A stretch of DNA of 64,000 nt from CAIKMD01 sp963702925 (lineage in GTDB: Bacteria; Pseudomonadota; Alphaproteobacteria; ATCC43930; CGMCC-115725). Shown piece after piece: positions 24,973 to 33,245 of the stretch. A model generated the notes under the pieces. The model saw only the letters and a program-made list of their open reading frames with translations. It made no database searches and had not been told where the DNA came from. Positions within the stretch are counted from its first letter, which is position 1; the number at the start of each line of letters is the position of its first letter. Position numbers and translations under genes: made by a program. The stretch is taken from NCBI GenBank assembly GCA_963702925.1, contig OY969771.1:3782001-3846000 (forward strand), given 5' to 3'.

Positions 24973-25314
24973 ATGACGATGCGGATACGCGGATTCCTCG
25001 TTGCCGCCATCGCTTTCGCGAGCGTCGTCGCGACGGATGCAATCGCTCAGACGAGCGGTGATCCCGCTGCGGGACGCGCCTATGCCTTGCAAGTGTGCAC
25101 GCCTTGTCACGTGGTCGTGCCGGATCAGCTGTCGCCGCCGCGATTGGCCGTGGCACCGGACTTTCACGCCATCGCCCAGACGCGCGGCCTGACCGAAACC
25201 TCGCTGCATGCGTTTCTGTCGAGCCCGCATCCCTCCATGCCGAATCTGATCCTGAATCAGACCGAGCAGGACAACGTCATCGCTTATATACTGAGCCTGC
25301 GCGATCGACCGTGA
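24973..25314 (+). CDS. Class I c-type cytochrome
   Basis: A 113-residue periplasmic protein: signal FLVAAIAFASVVATDAIAQ, haem-binding CTPCH (about residues 42-46), and a C-terminal Met ligand region, probably HPSMPNLILNQ. It ends NVIAYILSLR, the usual final helix. It should be a soluble electron carrier. Its end overlaps the convergent gene at 25277 by 38 bases. No partner oxidoreductase is adjacent. Confidence 0.88.
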   Translation: MTMRIRGFLVAAIAFASVVATDAIAQTSGDPAAGRAYALQVCTPCHVVVPDQLSPPRLAVAPDFHAIAQTRGLTETSLHAFLSSPHPSMPNLILNQTEQDNVIAYILSLRDRP

Positions 25315-25585
25315 CGTGGGCGAGCGCGAGGCTGGCGATGGCGCGGCGAAAACCGTCCCAGATCCAGCGCAAGCTCGCGAGCACGAAGCCCAGGACGGTC
25401 AGCACGATGGCCAGGACGAACGGCACCGGCGCGCTGACGAAAAAGATCATGATGTAATTATAGGTATAGCTCCCCGGCAGCGGCGCGACGCTGTGTTGGG
25501 ACTGCCAAAAGCAAACGGCGTCGACCGCCACGGAGATCAGCGAGACGACCACCCAAAATCGGGTCAGGCTTTTGCGAATGCTCAT
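25277..25585 (-). CDS. Two-helix membrane protein, unknown
   Basis: A 102-residue protein from the ATG at 25585 (MSIRKSLTRFWVVVSLISVAVDAVCFW). There are two membrane segments (about residues 9-25, and IMIFFVSAPVPFVLAIVLTVLGFVLASLRWIW). I do not recognise the family. An FNR-like box (TTGACctgtATCAA, 25671-25684) lies 86 bases upstream of the ATG, so it may be oxygen-regulated. Confidence 0.6.
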   Translation of the reverse strand: MSIRKSLTRFWVVVSLISVAVDAVCFWQSQHSVAPLPGSYTYNYIMIFFVSAPVPFVLAIVLTVLGFVLASLRWIWDGFRRAIASLALAHVTVDRAGSVYKR

Positions 25586-25670
25586 GTCGCCCCTCGCGAC
25601 CGCTTTCGTGCCTGCGCGAACCATCGCAAGATGTCGGAGCGAGCATGGGCGCGTTCACGGCCAAGGCGCT

Positions 25671-25684
25671 TTGACCTGTATCAA
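25671..25684. promoter_or_regulatory. FNR/FixK-like box, one mismatch
   Basis: TTGACCTGTATCAA differs from the palindromic consensus TTGAT-N4-ATCAA at one base. It could serve the minus-strand membrane gene at 25277-25585 or, less likely, the DUF3300 operon 240 bases away. No good -10 is visible at the expected distance on either side. Confidence 0.45.
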
Positions 25685-25927
25685 TAAATTGCGCCGTCAA
25701 GTTTGCGATCATTTCCGCGACTGCGACGGACAGGCCATCGGCGGCGCCGGAGCTAGGTGCTATGCGCAGCCGGCGTGCCAGCCGCCGCTCTTCGCCGCTT
25801 GACGCGATGGCCTCGCCCGACGGCAAGTGTCACCGATACCTATCGTTGCGATGCTGATCCACGTCAATGCTCCGGCCGTGGAGATCGGCACGATGACCTG
25901 CCGCCCAGAAGGCAGAGAGATCAAGAC

Positions 25928-27184
25928 ATGAAAGCAAGCATCGTTCGAGCCGCTATCGCCTTTCTTGCTCTCCTCTTGGCCATGCCGATTTCACTTTTCG
26001 GTCAGGTGCCGCCGTCTGCGCCGCCGGTGCAGGGTGTGCCACTCTTGAACCACGCTCGGCTCGACCAGCTTCTCGCCCCGATCGCTCTTTATCCCGACCC
26101 GCTGCTTGCCCAGATTCTGATGGCTGCGACCTATCCGATCGAAGTTGTCGAGGCTGCGCGCTGGCTTCAGGACCAAGGCAATACGCAGCTTCACGGTGAT
26201 CAGCTGGATGCGGCGCTGCAGCAGCAGAACTGGGACCCGAGCGTCAAATCACTCGTGCCGTTTCCTCAAATCCTGCAGATGATGAACAGCAAGCTCGAAT
26301 GGACCGAGGCGCTCGGCAATGCCTTTCTCGCGCAGCAGAGCGATGTGATGGATTCCGTGCAACGGTTGCGCGCCGAAGCTGTAGCGGCCGGAACGCTACG
26401 GTCGAACGCGCAAGAAACGGTTTCGACAGCGGGCCAGATCATCACGATCGAACCCGCCAATCCTCAGGTCATCTATGTACCTTATTACGATCCCAGCCTG
26501 GTCTACGGCGCATGGGGCTACCCCGATTATCCGCCGGTCGATTTCCCGCCGCCGCCGAATTATGGCTATGTGATGGGGCCGGGCATCTATTTCGGCTTCG
26601 GCTTTGCCATTATCGACGCGTTGTGGGGTTGGGATGATTGGGATTGGGGCCATCGCGAGATCGTTATCAATCCCGACCGGTATAACCGGATCAATCGTTA
26701 CGCCATTGGTCACAACAATCGTGCTCCCTATACGGCGAACACCTGGCAGCACAATCCCGCCGATCGGCGCGGCGTGCCTTACGGCAACCCCGCCGTCCGG
26801 CAAAAATTCCAGCCGGCGCCAGCGGGATCTCCCGAACAGCGCCGTGATTTTCGCGGCTTCGACAATCGCGGCGGCACGCCGGCTGGGCCGACGCCCTCGT
26901 CCAACGCACGCGCTGTGACACCGCCGCCCGTCCAGCGCGCGCCCGCGATCATCGGCGGAGCACCATCACTTCCCGCGGTTCCCCGTTCCGCTCCGCCGGC
27001 CTTCTCGAGCTTCGGCCGAGGCCCCGATGTTCGCGCCGAATCGCAGCGCGGCCAGGCCAGCCGGCAATCCATGGCGCCGGCCCCCGCGCCGCGAGCGGCC
27101 GCGCCCCAGCAGCGCAGTGCGCCGCCATCCCAGCCACAGCGGAGCGCGCCCGAGCGCGGCGGTCAAAACGGGAGGCGGCCATGA
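25928..27184 (+). CDS. DUF3300 domain-containing exported protein
   Basis: A 418-residue protein from the ATG at 25928; the longer frame upstream has no support. Signal peptide KASIVRAAIAFLALLLAMPISLFGQ. The DUF3300 core is LDQLLAPIALYPDPLLAQILMAATYPIEVVEAARWLQ...WDPSVKSLVPFPQILQMM (residues about 40-115), then TIEPANPQVIYVPYYDPSLVYG. A Tyr/Pro/Trp/Asp-rich middle and a disordered Pro/Ala/Gln/Arg tail follow. Cell-envelope location is likely; function is not established. It is coupled by ATGA overlap to the DUF2950 gene, a recurrent pairing. Confidence 0.85.
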   Translation: MKASIVRAAIAFLALLLAMPISLFGQVPPSAPPVQGVPLLNHARLDQLLAPIALYPDPLLAQILMAATYPIEVVEAARWLQDQGNTQLHGDQLDAALQQQNWDPSVKSLVPFPQILQMMNSKLEWTEALGNAFLAQQSDVMDSVQRLRAEAVAAGTLRSNAQETVSTAGQIITIEPANPQVIYVPYYDPSLVYGAWGYPDYPPVDFPPPPNYGYVMGPGIYFGFGFAIIDALWGWDDWDWGHREIVINPDRYNRINRYAIGHNNRAPYTANTWQHNPADRRGVPYGNPAVRQKFQPAPAGSPEQRRDFRGFDNRGGTPAGPTPSSNARAVTPPPVQRAPAIIGGAPSLPAVPRSAPPAFSSFGRGPDVRAESQRGQASRQSMAPAPAPRAAAPQQRSAPPSQPQRSAPERGGQNGRRP

Positions 27185-28194
27185 TACACAGCGTCACGAG
27201 AACGACCCGGCCAGATCAATGGGTAGCAGGCGAGGACGCCGTGGCCGAACCGGGCCGGCGCTTCGCGCAATCCGCGTGGCCGTGGCGCGGCGTGGTGCTG
27301 GGCATCGTCGTCGCTTTCGCCTGGTGCGGTATCGGCACAGCGGCAATTGCCGCTGCGCCGGCTCAAGCGACATTCTCCTCTCCCGAGCAAGCGACGGACG
27401 CGCTGGTCGCGGCGGCGCGTGCCGGCAAAACGGGCGATCTTGAAAAGATCCTCGGACCGGCAAGTCGCAAGCTTATCTATTCCGGCGATCGCGTTGCCGA
27501 CCGCGAGGGACGCGAGAAATTCGTTGCCGATTACGGCCAGCAGCACGCGATCGAGCAGCAATCCGACATCAAAGCGACCCTTGTCGTCGGCGCGGATCAA
27601 TGGCCCTTCCCGATCCCGCTCGTGAAACAAGGCGATGCTTGGCGCTTTGACACCAAGGCCGGTGCTGAGGAGATTCTCAATCGTCGGATCGGGCGCAACG
27701 AGCTCGATGCCATCCAGGTATGTGGCGCTATCGTCGACGCCGAGCGCGATTATGCGAGCAAGGATCGCACCGGCGCCGGGTATCTCGAATATGCGCAGAA
27801 ATTCATGAGCAGCCCCGGCAAGCGCGACGGACTCTATTGGCCGGCGACGAACGGCGAGGAGAGTCCGATTGGACCGCTCGTCGTCAGCGCCAGCGCGGAA
27901 GGCTATCGCGCGACAGGAAAACGCCAGCCCTATCACGGCTATTACTATCGGCTCCTGAAGCAGCAGGGGAAGGGCGCACCGGGCGGCGCGCGCAACTACG
28001 TCGTCAACGGCCACATGATCGGCGGCTTCGCCCTGGTCGCGTTTCCCGCCAAGTATGGCGATTCAGGCGTGATGACGTTCATCGTCAACCAGCGCGGCGT
28101 GATCTACGAAAAGAATCTCGGCCTCAATACCGCGGCAATCGCCGAGAAAATGATGGCGTTCAATCCCGATGCGAGCTGGAAGGCGCATCAGTAG
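27181..28194 (+). CDS. DUF2950 domain-containing exported protein
   Basis: A 337-residue protein whose ATG overlaps the DUF3300 stop. There is a long N-terminus before the hydrophobic segment VVLGIVVAFAWCGIGTAAIAAAPA (about residues 39-62), then the DUF2950 core: FSSPEQATDALVAAARAGKTGDLEKILGP, RREILNRRIGRNELDAIQ-like EEILNRRIGRNELDAIQVC, ARNYVVNGHMIGGFALVAFPAKYGDSGVMTFIVN. Function unknown; the partner is the DUF3300 protein just upstream. Confidence 0.85.
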   Translation: MIHSVTRTTRPDQWVAGEDAVAEPGRRFAQSAWPWRGVVLGIVVAFAWCGIGTAAIAAAPAQATFSSPEQATDALVAAARAGKTGDLEKILGPASRKLIYSGDRVADREGREKFVADYGQQHAIEQQSDIKATLVVGADQWPFPIPLVKQGDAWRFDTKAGAEEILNRRIGRNELDAIQVCGAIVDAERDYASKDRTGAGYLEYAQKFMSSPGKRDGLYWPATNGEESPIGPLVVSASAEGYRATGKRQPYHGYYYRLLKQQGKGAPGGARNYVVNGHMIGGFALVAFPAKYGDSGVMTFIVNQRGVIYEKNLGLNTAAIAEKMMAFNPDASWKAHQ

Positions 28195-28224
28195 CGGCAT
28201 GGCGTTGGCGTACCGCGCTGCCGC

Positions 28225-28464
28225 TCAATCGTCGATCGCCTGATAGACCGAATTCCAGAAATCGCGATAGACGCGCGAGAAAAGCGGGAATTCCGCGCGC
28301 TGCGACATCAGGATCGCGACCATTTCCTCTTTCGGGTCCGAGAACCACGACGTGCCGTAGCCGCCATCCCAGCCGAAGCGGCCGGGCACGGTGCTGGCCG
28401 CCACGTGCGATGCCATCGCGTCGTGGAGCCGGCCGAGGCGCGCTTTGGACAGATCGCTGCTCAT
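28225..28464 (-). pseudogene. Serine hydrolase (beta-lactamase/esterase family) with deleted core
   Basis: A 79-residue frame that joins the usual first ~25 residues of the family (LSKARLGRLHDAMASHVAASTVPG) directly to its C-terminus (FGWDGGYGTSWFSDPKEEMVAILMSQR, then FWNSVYQAI). The ~300-residue middle, with the SxxK nucleophile and YxN motif, is missing. An in-frame internal deletion explains this and abolishes activity. Confidence 0.8.
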
Positions 28465-28487
28465 GGCGGATTGTTTCCGTTAAAGCT

Positions 28488-28895
28488 CTAAGCGGGCTTC
28501 TCGCAGATGATCATCCAGGGCGTGCCGAAGCGGTCGCTCAGCATCGCAAAGCGTTCGGCGAAAAAGGTCTTGTCGATCGGCATGGTGACCTTGCCGCCTT
28601 CGGCGAGCGCGTGGAAAAGACGGTCGGCTTCGGCCGGGGCGTCGACGCTCAAGGTCACGAAAAATCCTTGCGGCTGTTGGAACTGGGCGTGGGCGTCCGA
28701 TCCCATCAAAATCTGGTCGCCGAACTGCAAACGCGCATGAATGATCTTTTCGCGCTGGGCGGGCGCACATTCCGTCGGCAACGGCGCTTCGCCATAGGTC
28801 ATCTTGGCGATGATCTTGCCGCCCAAGGCTTGCTCATAGAATTTGAACGCGGCGTCGCATTGCCCGTCGAAAATGAGATAGGGATTCGCTTTCAT
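28488..28895 (-). CDS. PhnB-like VOC/glyoxalase-fold protein
   Basis: A 135-residue protein beginning MKANPYLIFDGQCDAAFKFYEQALGGKI, the PhnB-type VOC signature, with IIHARLQFGDQILMGSDA and the closing FAERFAMLSDRFGTPWMI, where the family has 'WG.r.g...DpfG..W'. Catalytic activity cannot be assigned. It is divergent from the MarR gene at 28988, with a palindrome-containing promoter between them, and may be a regulated detoxification gene. Confidence 0.85.
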   Translation of the reverse strand: MKANPYLIFDGQCDAAFKFYEQALGGKIIAKMTYGEAPLPTECAPAQREKIIHARLQFGDQILMGSDAHAQFQQPQGFFVTLSVDAPAEADRLFHALAEGGKVTMPIDKTFFAERFAMLSDRFGTPWMIICEKPA

Positions 28896-28952
28896 CGCTC
28901 GCTCCTTCGGGGTTCCGGTTGATCGACAGGCTCTTTGATTTCGTTCTCGGCC

Positions 28953-28980
28953 TTGACAAATACGTTGATATCAACATAAT
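28953..28980 (+). promoter_or_regulatory. Sigma-70 promoter with embedded palindrome, for the MarR gene
   Basis: TTGACA at 28953-28958, a 16-base spacer, and CATAAT at 28975-28980. A perfect 12-bp palindrome GTTGATATCAAC (28964-28975) fills the spacer, ideal for repression by the MarR protein encoded just downstream. The predicted start of transcription (about 28986-28988) coincides with an ATG. Confidence 0.7.
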
Positions 28981-28987
28981 GACCGCC

Positions 28988-29434
28988 ATGTCAAGACGGG
29001 ATCGGCTTTCGGTCGAGATCACCCATCACGTTCGCGATACCTGCCTGTGCCTCCATCTCCAGCGGGCGGCGCGGGCGACGGCGCGGCGCTTCGACGAGGC
29101 GCTGCGGCCGCTGGCGCTGAACAACGGGCAGTTCTCGCTGCTGATGGCGCTCAATCGTTCCGAGCCGCCGAAGATCGGCGAGATTGCCGATTTTCTCGCG
29201 ATGGATCGCACCACTTTGACCGCCAATCTCAAGCCGTTGGAACGGCGCGGCCTGGTCGCGGTGGCGGCCGACGAGGCGGACAAGCGCAGCCGCCGCCTGA
29301 CCTTGACCAAGACGGGGCGGGCGCTGCTCGTTGCCGCCGTCCCGGTATGGAAACGCACCCACGCCGCCGTGGATCGCGACCTTGCCGGCGGCGGCGCCGA
29401 TCGCTTGCGCGCCGATCTCCGCGCGCTTTCCTGA
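28988..29434 (+). CDS. MarR-family transcriptional regulator
   Basis: About 148 residues from the ATG at 28988. The ATG at 28979 lies inside the -10 element and so is unlikely; the message may be leaderless. MarR fold: CLCLHLQRAARATARRFDEALRPLALNNGQFSLLMAL, recognition helix region PKIGEIADFLAMDRTTLTANLKPLERRGLV, and wing DEADKRSRRLTLTKTGR. The operator in its own promoter and the divergent VOC gene point to autoregulation and control of that gene. Confidence 0.85.
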   Translation: MSRRDRLSVEITHHVRDTCLCLHLQRAARATARRFDEALRPLALNNGQFSLLMALNRSEPPKIGEIADFLAMDRTTLTANLKPLERRGLVAVAADEADKRSRRLTLTKTGRALLVAAVPVWKRTHAAVDRDLAGGGADRLRADLRALS

Positions 29435-29525
29435 TCTCGATACTTCGGAAGGTCTCGGCGGGCGCTTGACCCGCGGTCGCGGCGCAGCCCATCTTGGCGG
29501 GCCCGAAGCCAAGCGGCGGCGGGCG

Positions 29526-30482
29526 ATGGAGCGATCCCGCCGGATGGACCGAGAAATTCTGTCGCAATTGGAGCAGCGCCTCGGCAAGCTGCATGCGCGC
29601 CAGCGTCTGGGCATCGAGCGCGACCACGAAGCGCAAATCTTCGGCCAAGGCCTTAACTTCTTTCATGTCGAAAATTGGTATTCGGTCCATGCGGTCATCC
29701 GCAATGCGTTGAAGCTGACCGGACTTTATCGCCGCGGCTTGCGCAACGCGGAACGCATTCGCGTCAAGCACAACGATGCCTTGTTTCAAGGCCTGCCTTA
29801 TACCTTCGACGGCTTCACCATCCTCCATCTCACCGATCTGCATGTCGAGATGAACGAAAGCGCGATGCGGCGGCTTGGCGAGCTCGTCGCCGGGCTGCGC
29901 TACGATCTTTGCGTCCTGACCGGCGATTACCGCGCCCAAACCTATGGGCCGTTTCAGGCCTGTCTCGACGGCATGGCGCGGTTGCGCCCGCATCTCAAAG
30001 GGCCGGTTTACGGCGTGCTCGGCAATCACGACACGATCCAGATGATTCCCGGCCTCGAAGCCATGGGCATAAGGATGCTGCTCAACGAGTGCGAGACGAT
30101 CGCGCGCGGCGATCAGCGGATTTTTCTCGCCGGTATCGACGACGCGCATTACTTCCGGGTCGACAATATCGAAAAGGCCGCGTCGCCGATCCCCGAAGGC
30201 GCTTTCTCGATTCTCTTGTCGCATACGCCGGAGATTTATCGCCAGGCCGCCCATGCCGATTTCGACTTCTTGCTGTGCGGCCATACCCATGGCGGGCAGA
30301 TCTGTTTGCCAGGCTCGATCCCGGTGACGCTCAATTCGGTCTTGCCGCGGCGCATGGGGGCCGGGGCGTGGCGCTATCACACCATGCTCGGCTACACTTC
30401 GGTCGGCGCCGGCTCGTGCATCGTGCCGGTGCGCCTCAATTGCCCGCCGGAGGTCACCTTGCATCGCCTGCGGCGCGGGTGA
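29526..30482 (+). CDS. Calcineurin-like metallophosphoesterase (YkuE/YaeI type)
   Basis: A 318-residue protein from the ATG at 29526; the frame opens much earlier but overlaps the MarR gene. All metal-binding blocks are present: LHLTDLH (about residues 98-104), LTGDYRA (129-135, with Tyr after GD), LGNHD, ILLSHTPE and CGHTHGGQ. YkuE/YaeI-type members are membrane-associated phosphodiesterases with proposed roles in lipid A or phospholipid head-group metabolism; here no transmembrane segment is seen. Substrate unknown. Confidence 0.88.
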   Translation: MERSRRMDREILSQLEQRLGKLHARQRLGIERDHEAQIFGQGLNFFHVENWYSVHAVIRNALKLTGLYRRGLRNAERIRVKHNDALFQGLPYTFDGFTILHLTDLHVEMNESAMRRLGELVAGLRYDLCVLTGDYRAQTYGPFQACLDGMARLRPHLKGPVYGVLGNHDTIQMIPGLEAMGIRMLLNECETIARGDQRIFLAGIDDAHYFRVDNIEKAASPIPEGAFSILLSHTPEIYRQAAHADFDFLLCGHTHGGQICLPGSIPVTLNSVLPRRMGAGAWRYHTMLGYTSVGAGSCIVPVRLNCPPEVTLHRLRRG

Positions 30483-30565
30483 GGGGCAGTCAGTTAGAGC
30501 TTTATCAGATCAAATCGAATCGTCGTTCCCGAGCCCTTCAATAAGTGCAGCAGGAGGAATGAACG

Positions 30566-30636
30566 CACCCCCTCCCACGCTTCGCTGCGCGAAGCTTTCC
30601 CTCCCCCCTCGAGGGGGAGGGTTAGGGAGGGGGGCG
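30566..30636. repeat. Dispersed palindromic repeat, copy 4
   Basis: The left part CACGCTTCGCTGCGCGAAGC forms a hairpin, followed by the palindrome CCCTCCCCCCTCGAGGGGGAGGG and GTTAGGGAGGGGGGCG. It is nearly identical in order and sequence to copy 5 at 43077-43147, so these two represent the intact form of the element. Confidence 0.75.
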
Positions 30637-30691
30637 TCTCTGCGGCGTGAGTCTCATGGAAGCGGGGCTGCCGATCCGGTGGTGACGAACG

Positions 30692-31180
30692 CTAATACGG
30701 CTCGTCGCGCAAGCGGATCCTATAAAGCAGACGCGAGAACAGAATCTCGCCGATAAAAAACAACACGAGGGCGAGCGCGATGTCGAGCGCGCTCAAGGAC
30801 AAGGCGTCGCGGCAGGCAAGCAGCGGAAACAAGGATTCCGGAATCTGATCGAGGCCGAGCGCGCGGCTGCTGGGCGGCAAAGCGAGGCGGCGCTTGACGA
30901 AGCTGGAACACAGATCGCCCGCCATCGCGGTGACGGCGGCAAGCGCGCCGGTTTCGGGCGCGAGCCCCAGAAGCGGCGCACCGGCGGTCGTGACGAGAAT
31001 CGCGGCGAGAATCCCGCGGATGGTTTTCGATCGGCCGAAGAAAGGCCGCCCATCGAGAAACGCGATGCCGCCATCGAGCGGATAAGCGAAACGCCGGGCG
31101 AAAATCTTCTTGGCGATGACCGGCGTGCCATTCGCCAAGGTCAGGAGCGCCAAAATTTGCAGGATCGCGACGGGCTGCAT
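30692..31180 (-). CDS. CarS-like (CDP-archaeol synthase family) membrane protein
   Basis: A 162-residue protein from the ATG at 31180; the longer frame to 31339 runs through an FNR box and is not coding. It has four to five hydrophobic segments. ANGTPVIAKKIF, YPLDGGIAFLDGRPFFGRSKTIRGI and AMAGDLCSSFVKRRLALPPSSRALGLDQIPESLFPLLACR match the DUF46/CarS family, whose archaeal members transfer CTP-derived cytidylyl onto unsaturated archaetidic acid. Bacteria lack archaeol, so the bacterial product is unknown, perhaps another CDP-lipid. Confidence 0.8.
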   Translation of the reverse strand: MQPVAILQILALLTLANGTPVIAKKIFARRFAYPLDGGIAFLDGRPFFGRSKTIRGILAAILVTTAGAPLLGLAPETGALAAVTAMAGDLCSSFVKRRLALPPSSRALGLDQIPESLFPLLACRDALSLSALDIALALVLFFIGEILFSRLLYRIRLRDEPY

Positions 31181-31264
31181 CGCCACAGCCTGTCCCGGCC
31201 TGCCTGCGAAATCCAGCTTATTGCTGCGGCGTGTCGCCGCAATTTCCGGCCGTCTCCGTGAGGC

Positions 31265-31278
31265 TTGATCTAGATCAA
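31265..31278. promoter_or_regulatory. FNR/FixK box (perfect palindrome)
   Basis: TTGATCTAGATCAA, exact TTGAT-N4-ATCAA. It is 85 bases upstream of the CarS-like ATG on the minus strand (about 50-nt leader if the site sits at -41.5) and 269 bases upstream of the Rid/oxygenase operon on the plus strand. No convincing -10 at the ideal distance resolves which it serves. Confidence 0.7.
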
Positions 31279-31546
31279 TGACCGAAGGAGTCCAAGGGCC
31301 AACAACAGAGTTTATCGTTGGGAGTGGAAGGTCGGCCAATAATGAGTTCTGAGCGTGGGATCGAGAGCAAAAGCTTTACGGGGACAAAGGGGGGTGCGGA
31401 ACATTTCATCGCGATAAGGGCGGAAGGCGATCTCGGCTTCGATCGTCAGATCGAGCAGATCGAACGGCGCTATCAAGAGGCGCAGGAACTCGCTCGGGCT
31501 TGGCGCCGAGACGGCAATCTTCCGGCGCCTCTTTATCAGCGACGCG

Positions 31547-32503
31547 ATGAACCAGGCTGCCATCCTCCGCGACAGCGCGCTGTTCCGCTCATCGCTCGAC
31601 AATCCGGTCGCGGTCTCGCTCGTCCAGCAGACGCCGTTGCCCGGCGCGAAGATCGCTTTGCTCGCTTATCATGTCGTCGGCGGAACGCCGGTCGTTAAGC
31701 GCCGTCTCGCGCCAAATCATCTGCTGGTCGAAAGGCACGGAGCGCGCCACCTCTGGACGACCGGTCTCTGCGCCGGCGAAGGCGTCGCCGAGGCGTCGCC
31801 CGCGTTGCAAACGCGCGCGCTTTTCGCCGATCTCATCGGCGCCATCGAAGGCGAGGGCGGCACGTTGCGCGACCATTGCGTGCGAACCTGGATCTATGTG
31901 AAGGACGTCGACGTCTTCTATCAGGGCATGGTCGCGAGCCGGGGCGCGGTCTTTGCCGCGCAAGGCCTTACCGGCGACACGCATTTCATCGCCAGCACCG
32001 GCATCGAAGGCGCCTGCGCCCATCGTTACGATTTGGTCGCGATGGATGCCTATTCCAATCTCGATCTCGAAGCGCGGCAGATCTCCTATCTCAACGATTT
32101 CGATCTTCTTTGCGCGACCAAGGACTACAACGTCCATTTCGAGCGCGGCACGCGCATCGCCTATGAAGACCGGGCGCATCACTTCATCTCGGGAACGGCG
32201 AGCATCGACAAACATGGTGCCGTCGTCCATCCCGGCGACGTGCTGAGCCAACTCGGCCATGCGCTCGGCAATGTCGAAGGCTTGCTGCGCTCGGGCGCGG
32301 CCGCGCTCGGCGATCTCATGCATCTCACGGTCTATTTGCGCGACCCGACGGATTTTGCGCGCGTCCACACCTATCTCGGCGAGCGCCTTCCCGGCGTGCC
32401 GACGATCATCGTTCAGGGCGCCGTGTGCCGGCCGCAATGGCTGGTCGAAGTCGAGGGCATCGCCATCGCCGCACAGGACGCGCCAGACCTTCCCGCATTC
32501 TGA
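31547..32503 (+). CDS. RidA/chorismatase-like protein
   Basis: A 318-residue protein. The C-terminal half is a YjgF/Rid domain: HHFISGTASIDKHGAVVHPGDVLSQLGHALGNVEGLLRSGAAALGDLMHLTVYLRD (about residues 205-260). The N-terminal half (HLWTTGLCAGEG, TLRDHCVRTWIYVKDVD, FIASTGIEG) looks like a second, degenerate Rid-like unit. Tandem Rid-like folds with the SGTASI block occur in FkbO/Hyg5 chorismatases, which convert chorismate to dihydroxy- or hydroxybenzoate. That activity is only inferred. It is first in an operon with two oxygenases. Confidence 0.65.
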   Translation: MNQAAILRDSALFRSSLDNPVAVSLVQQTPLPGAKIALLAYHVVGGTPVVKRRLAPNHLLVERHGARHLWTTGLCAGEGVAEASPALQTRALFADLIGAIEGEGGTLRDHCVRTWIYVKDVDVFYQGMVASRGAVFAAQGLTGDTHFIASTGIEGACAHRYDLVAMDAYSNLDLEARQISYLNDFDLLCATKDYNVHFERGTRIAYEDRAHHFISGTASIDKHGAVVHPGDVLSQLGHALGNVEGLLRSGAAALGDLMHLTVYLRDPTDFARVHTYLGERLPGVPTIIVQGAVCRPQWLVEVEGIAIAAQDAPDLPAF

Positions 32504-32543
32504 TGCAACCGCGCCGCAATAATCCGGCAAAAGGACCAAGACC

Positions 32544-33224
32544 ATGACGATCCAAGAAGAAGCACAATTCACCATGCTCGACGAGGCGACGATTGCGGCC
32601 GCGCCGCTCAATCACGATCCCTATGACTATGCCTTTGCCGAGCAGGCGATCTTTCCGCGCTTCCGGGAAGAGGTTCTGGCCGATGTGCCGAAAATCCCCG
32701 ACCGCGGCAGCTACGGTCTGCCCAGCCTCAAATACGGGCCGGGCTTCGGCAAGGTGATCGAGGATCTTCTCAGCCCGCGCTTCAAGCGCCTGATCGAAGA
32801 GAAATTCGACACCGACCTCAGCAACAACCCGCCGGTCATCCTGTTGATGGGCAACACCACCGGACATTACAACGAAGGCTACGCCCATCCCGATTCCAAG
32901 CACAAGATCATCACGGTCCTTCTCGGATTCACCCGCGAATGGCCTTACGAGCGCGGGCGCCTTCGCGTGCTGCGCAGCTCGGACCGCGAGGATTCCGCTT
33001 TCGAATTCGCGCCGGAATTCGGCCGCATGCTGATGTTCCGCGTCTGCGACCATTCCTGGCACGGCTTTCTGCCGCAGAAAGGACCGCGCATGAGCTTGCA
33101 GCTCTGCTTCGTCGATTCGGAAGCCTATGTGCGCCGCGAATATTGGCGCCACGGCGTCAGCGCCTTCGCCAAATCGGTGCCCCTGTTGCGCAAGGCGATC
33201 GATTGGGCGCCGCGCTTCGGTTAA
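32544..33224 (+). CDS. 2OG-Fe(II) oxygenase superfamily protein, first of a pair
   Basis: A 226-residue protein 40 bases after the Rid-like gene. Iron ligands are visible in YAHPDSKHKIITVLLGF (HxD, about residues 114-116) and DHSWHGF (distal His), with the 2-oxoglutarate-binding Arg probable in KGPRMSLQLCF. It resembles prolyl/aspartyl-hydroxylase-type dioxygenases that act on proteins or small metabolites. Activity is likely; the substrate is unknown. It is followed after 21 bases by a second oxygenase. Confidence 0.78.
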   Translation: MTIQEEAQFTMLDEATIAAAPLNHDPYDYAFAEQAIFPRFREEVLADVPKIPDRGSYGLPSLKYGPGFGKVIEDLLSPRFKRLIEEKFDTDLSNNPPVILLMGNTTGHYNEGYAHPDSKHKIITVLLGFTREWPYERGRLRVLRSSDREDSAFEFAPEFGRMLMFRVCDHSWHGFLPQKGPRMSLQLCFVDSEAYVRREYWRHGVSAFAKSVPLLRKAIDWAPRFG

Positions 33225-33245
33225 GCAAGAAGAGGAGTCGATACC

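Noticed and set aside
25851..25864. CTGATCCACGTCAA before the DUF3300 operon
   Set aside because: Two mismatches to the FNR consensus; spacing to the ATG is reasonable but evidence is too weak.
29229..30464. 411-codon minus-strand frame opposite the metallophosphoesterase
   Set aside because: Antisense of a gene with all catalytic motifs; no SD or recognisable domain.
31342..31698. Plus-strand frame MSSERGIESKSF... upstream of and overlapping the Rid-like gene
   Set aside because: It would overlap the Rid-like gene by 150 bases, loses sensible composition after about 70 codons, and has no clear SD.
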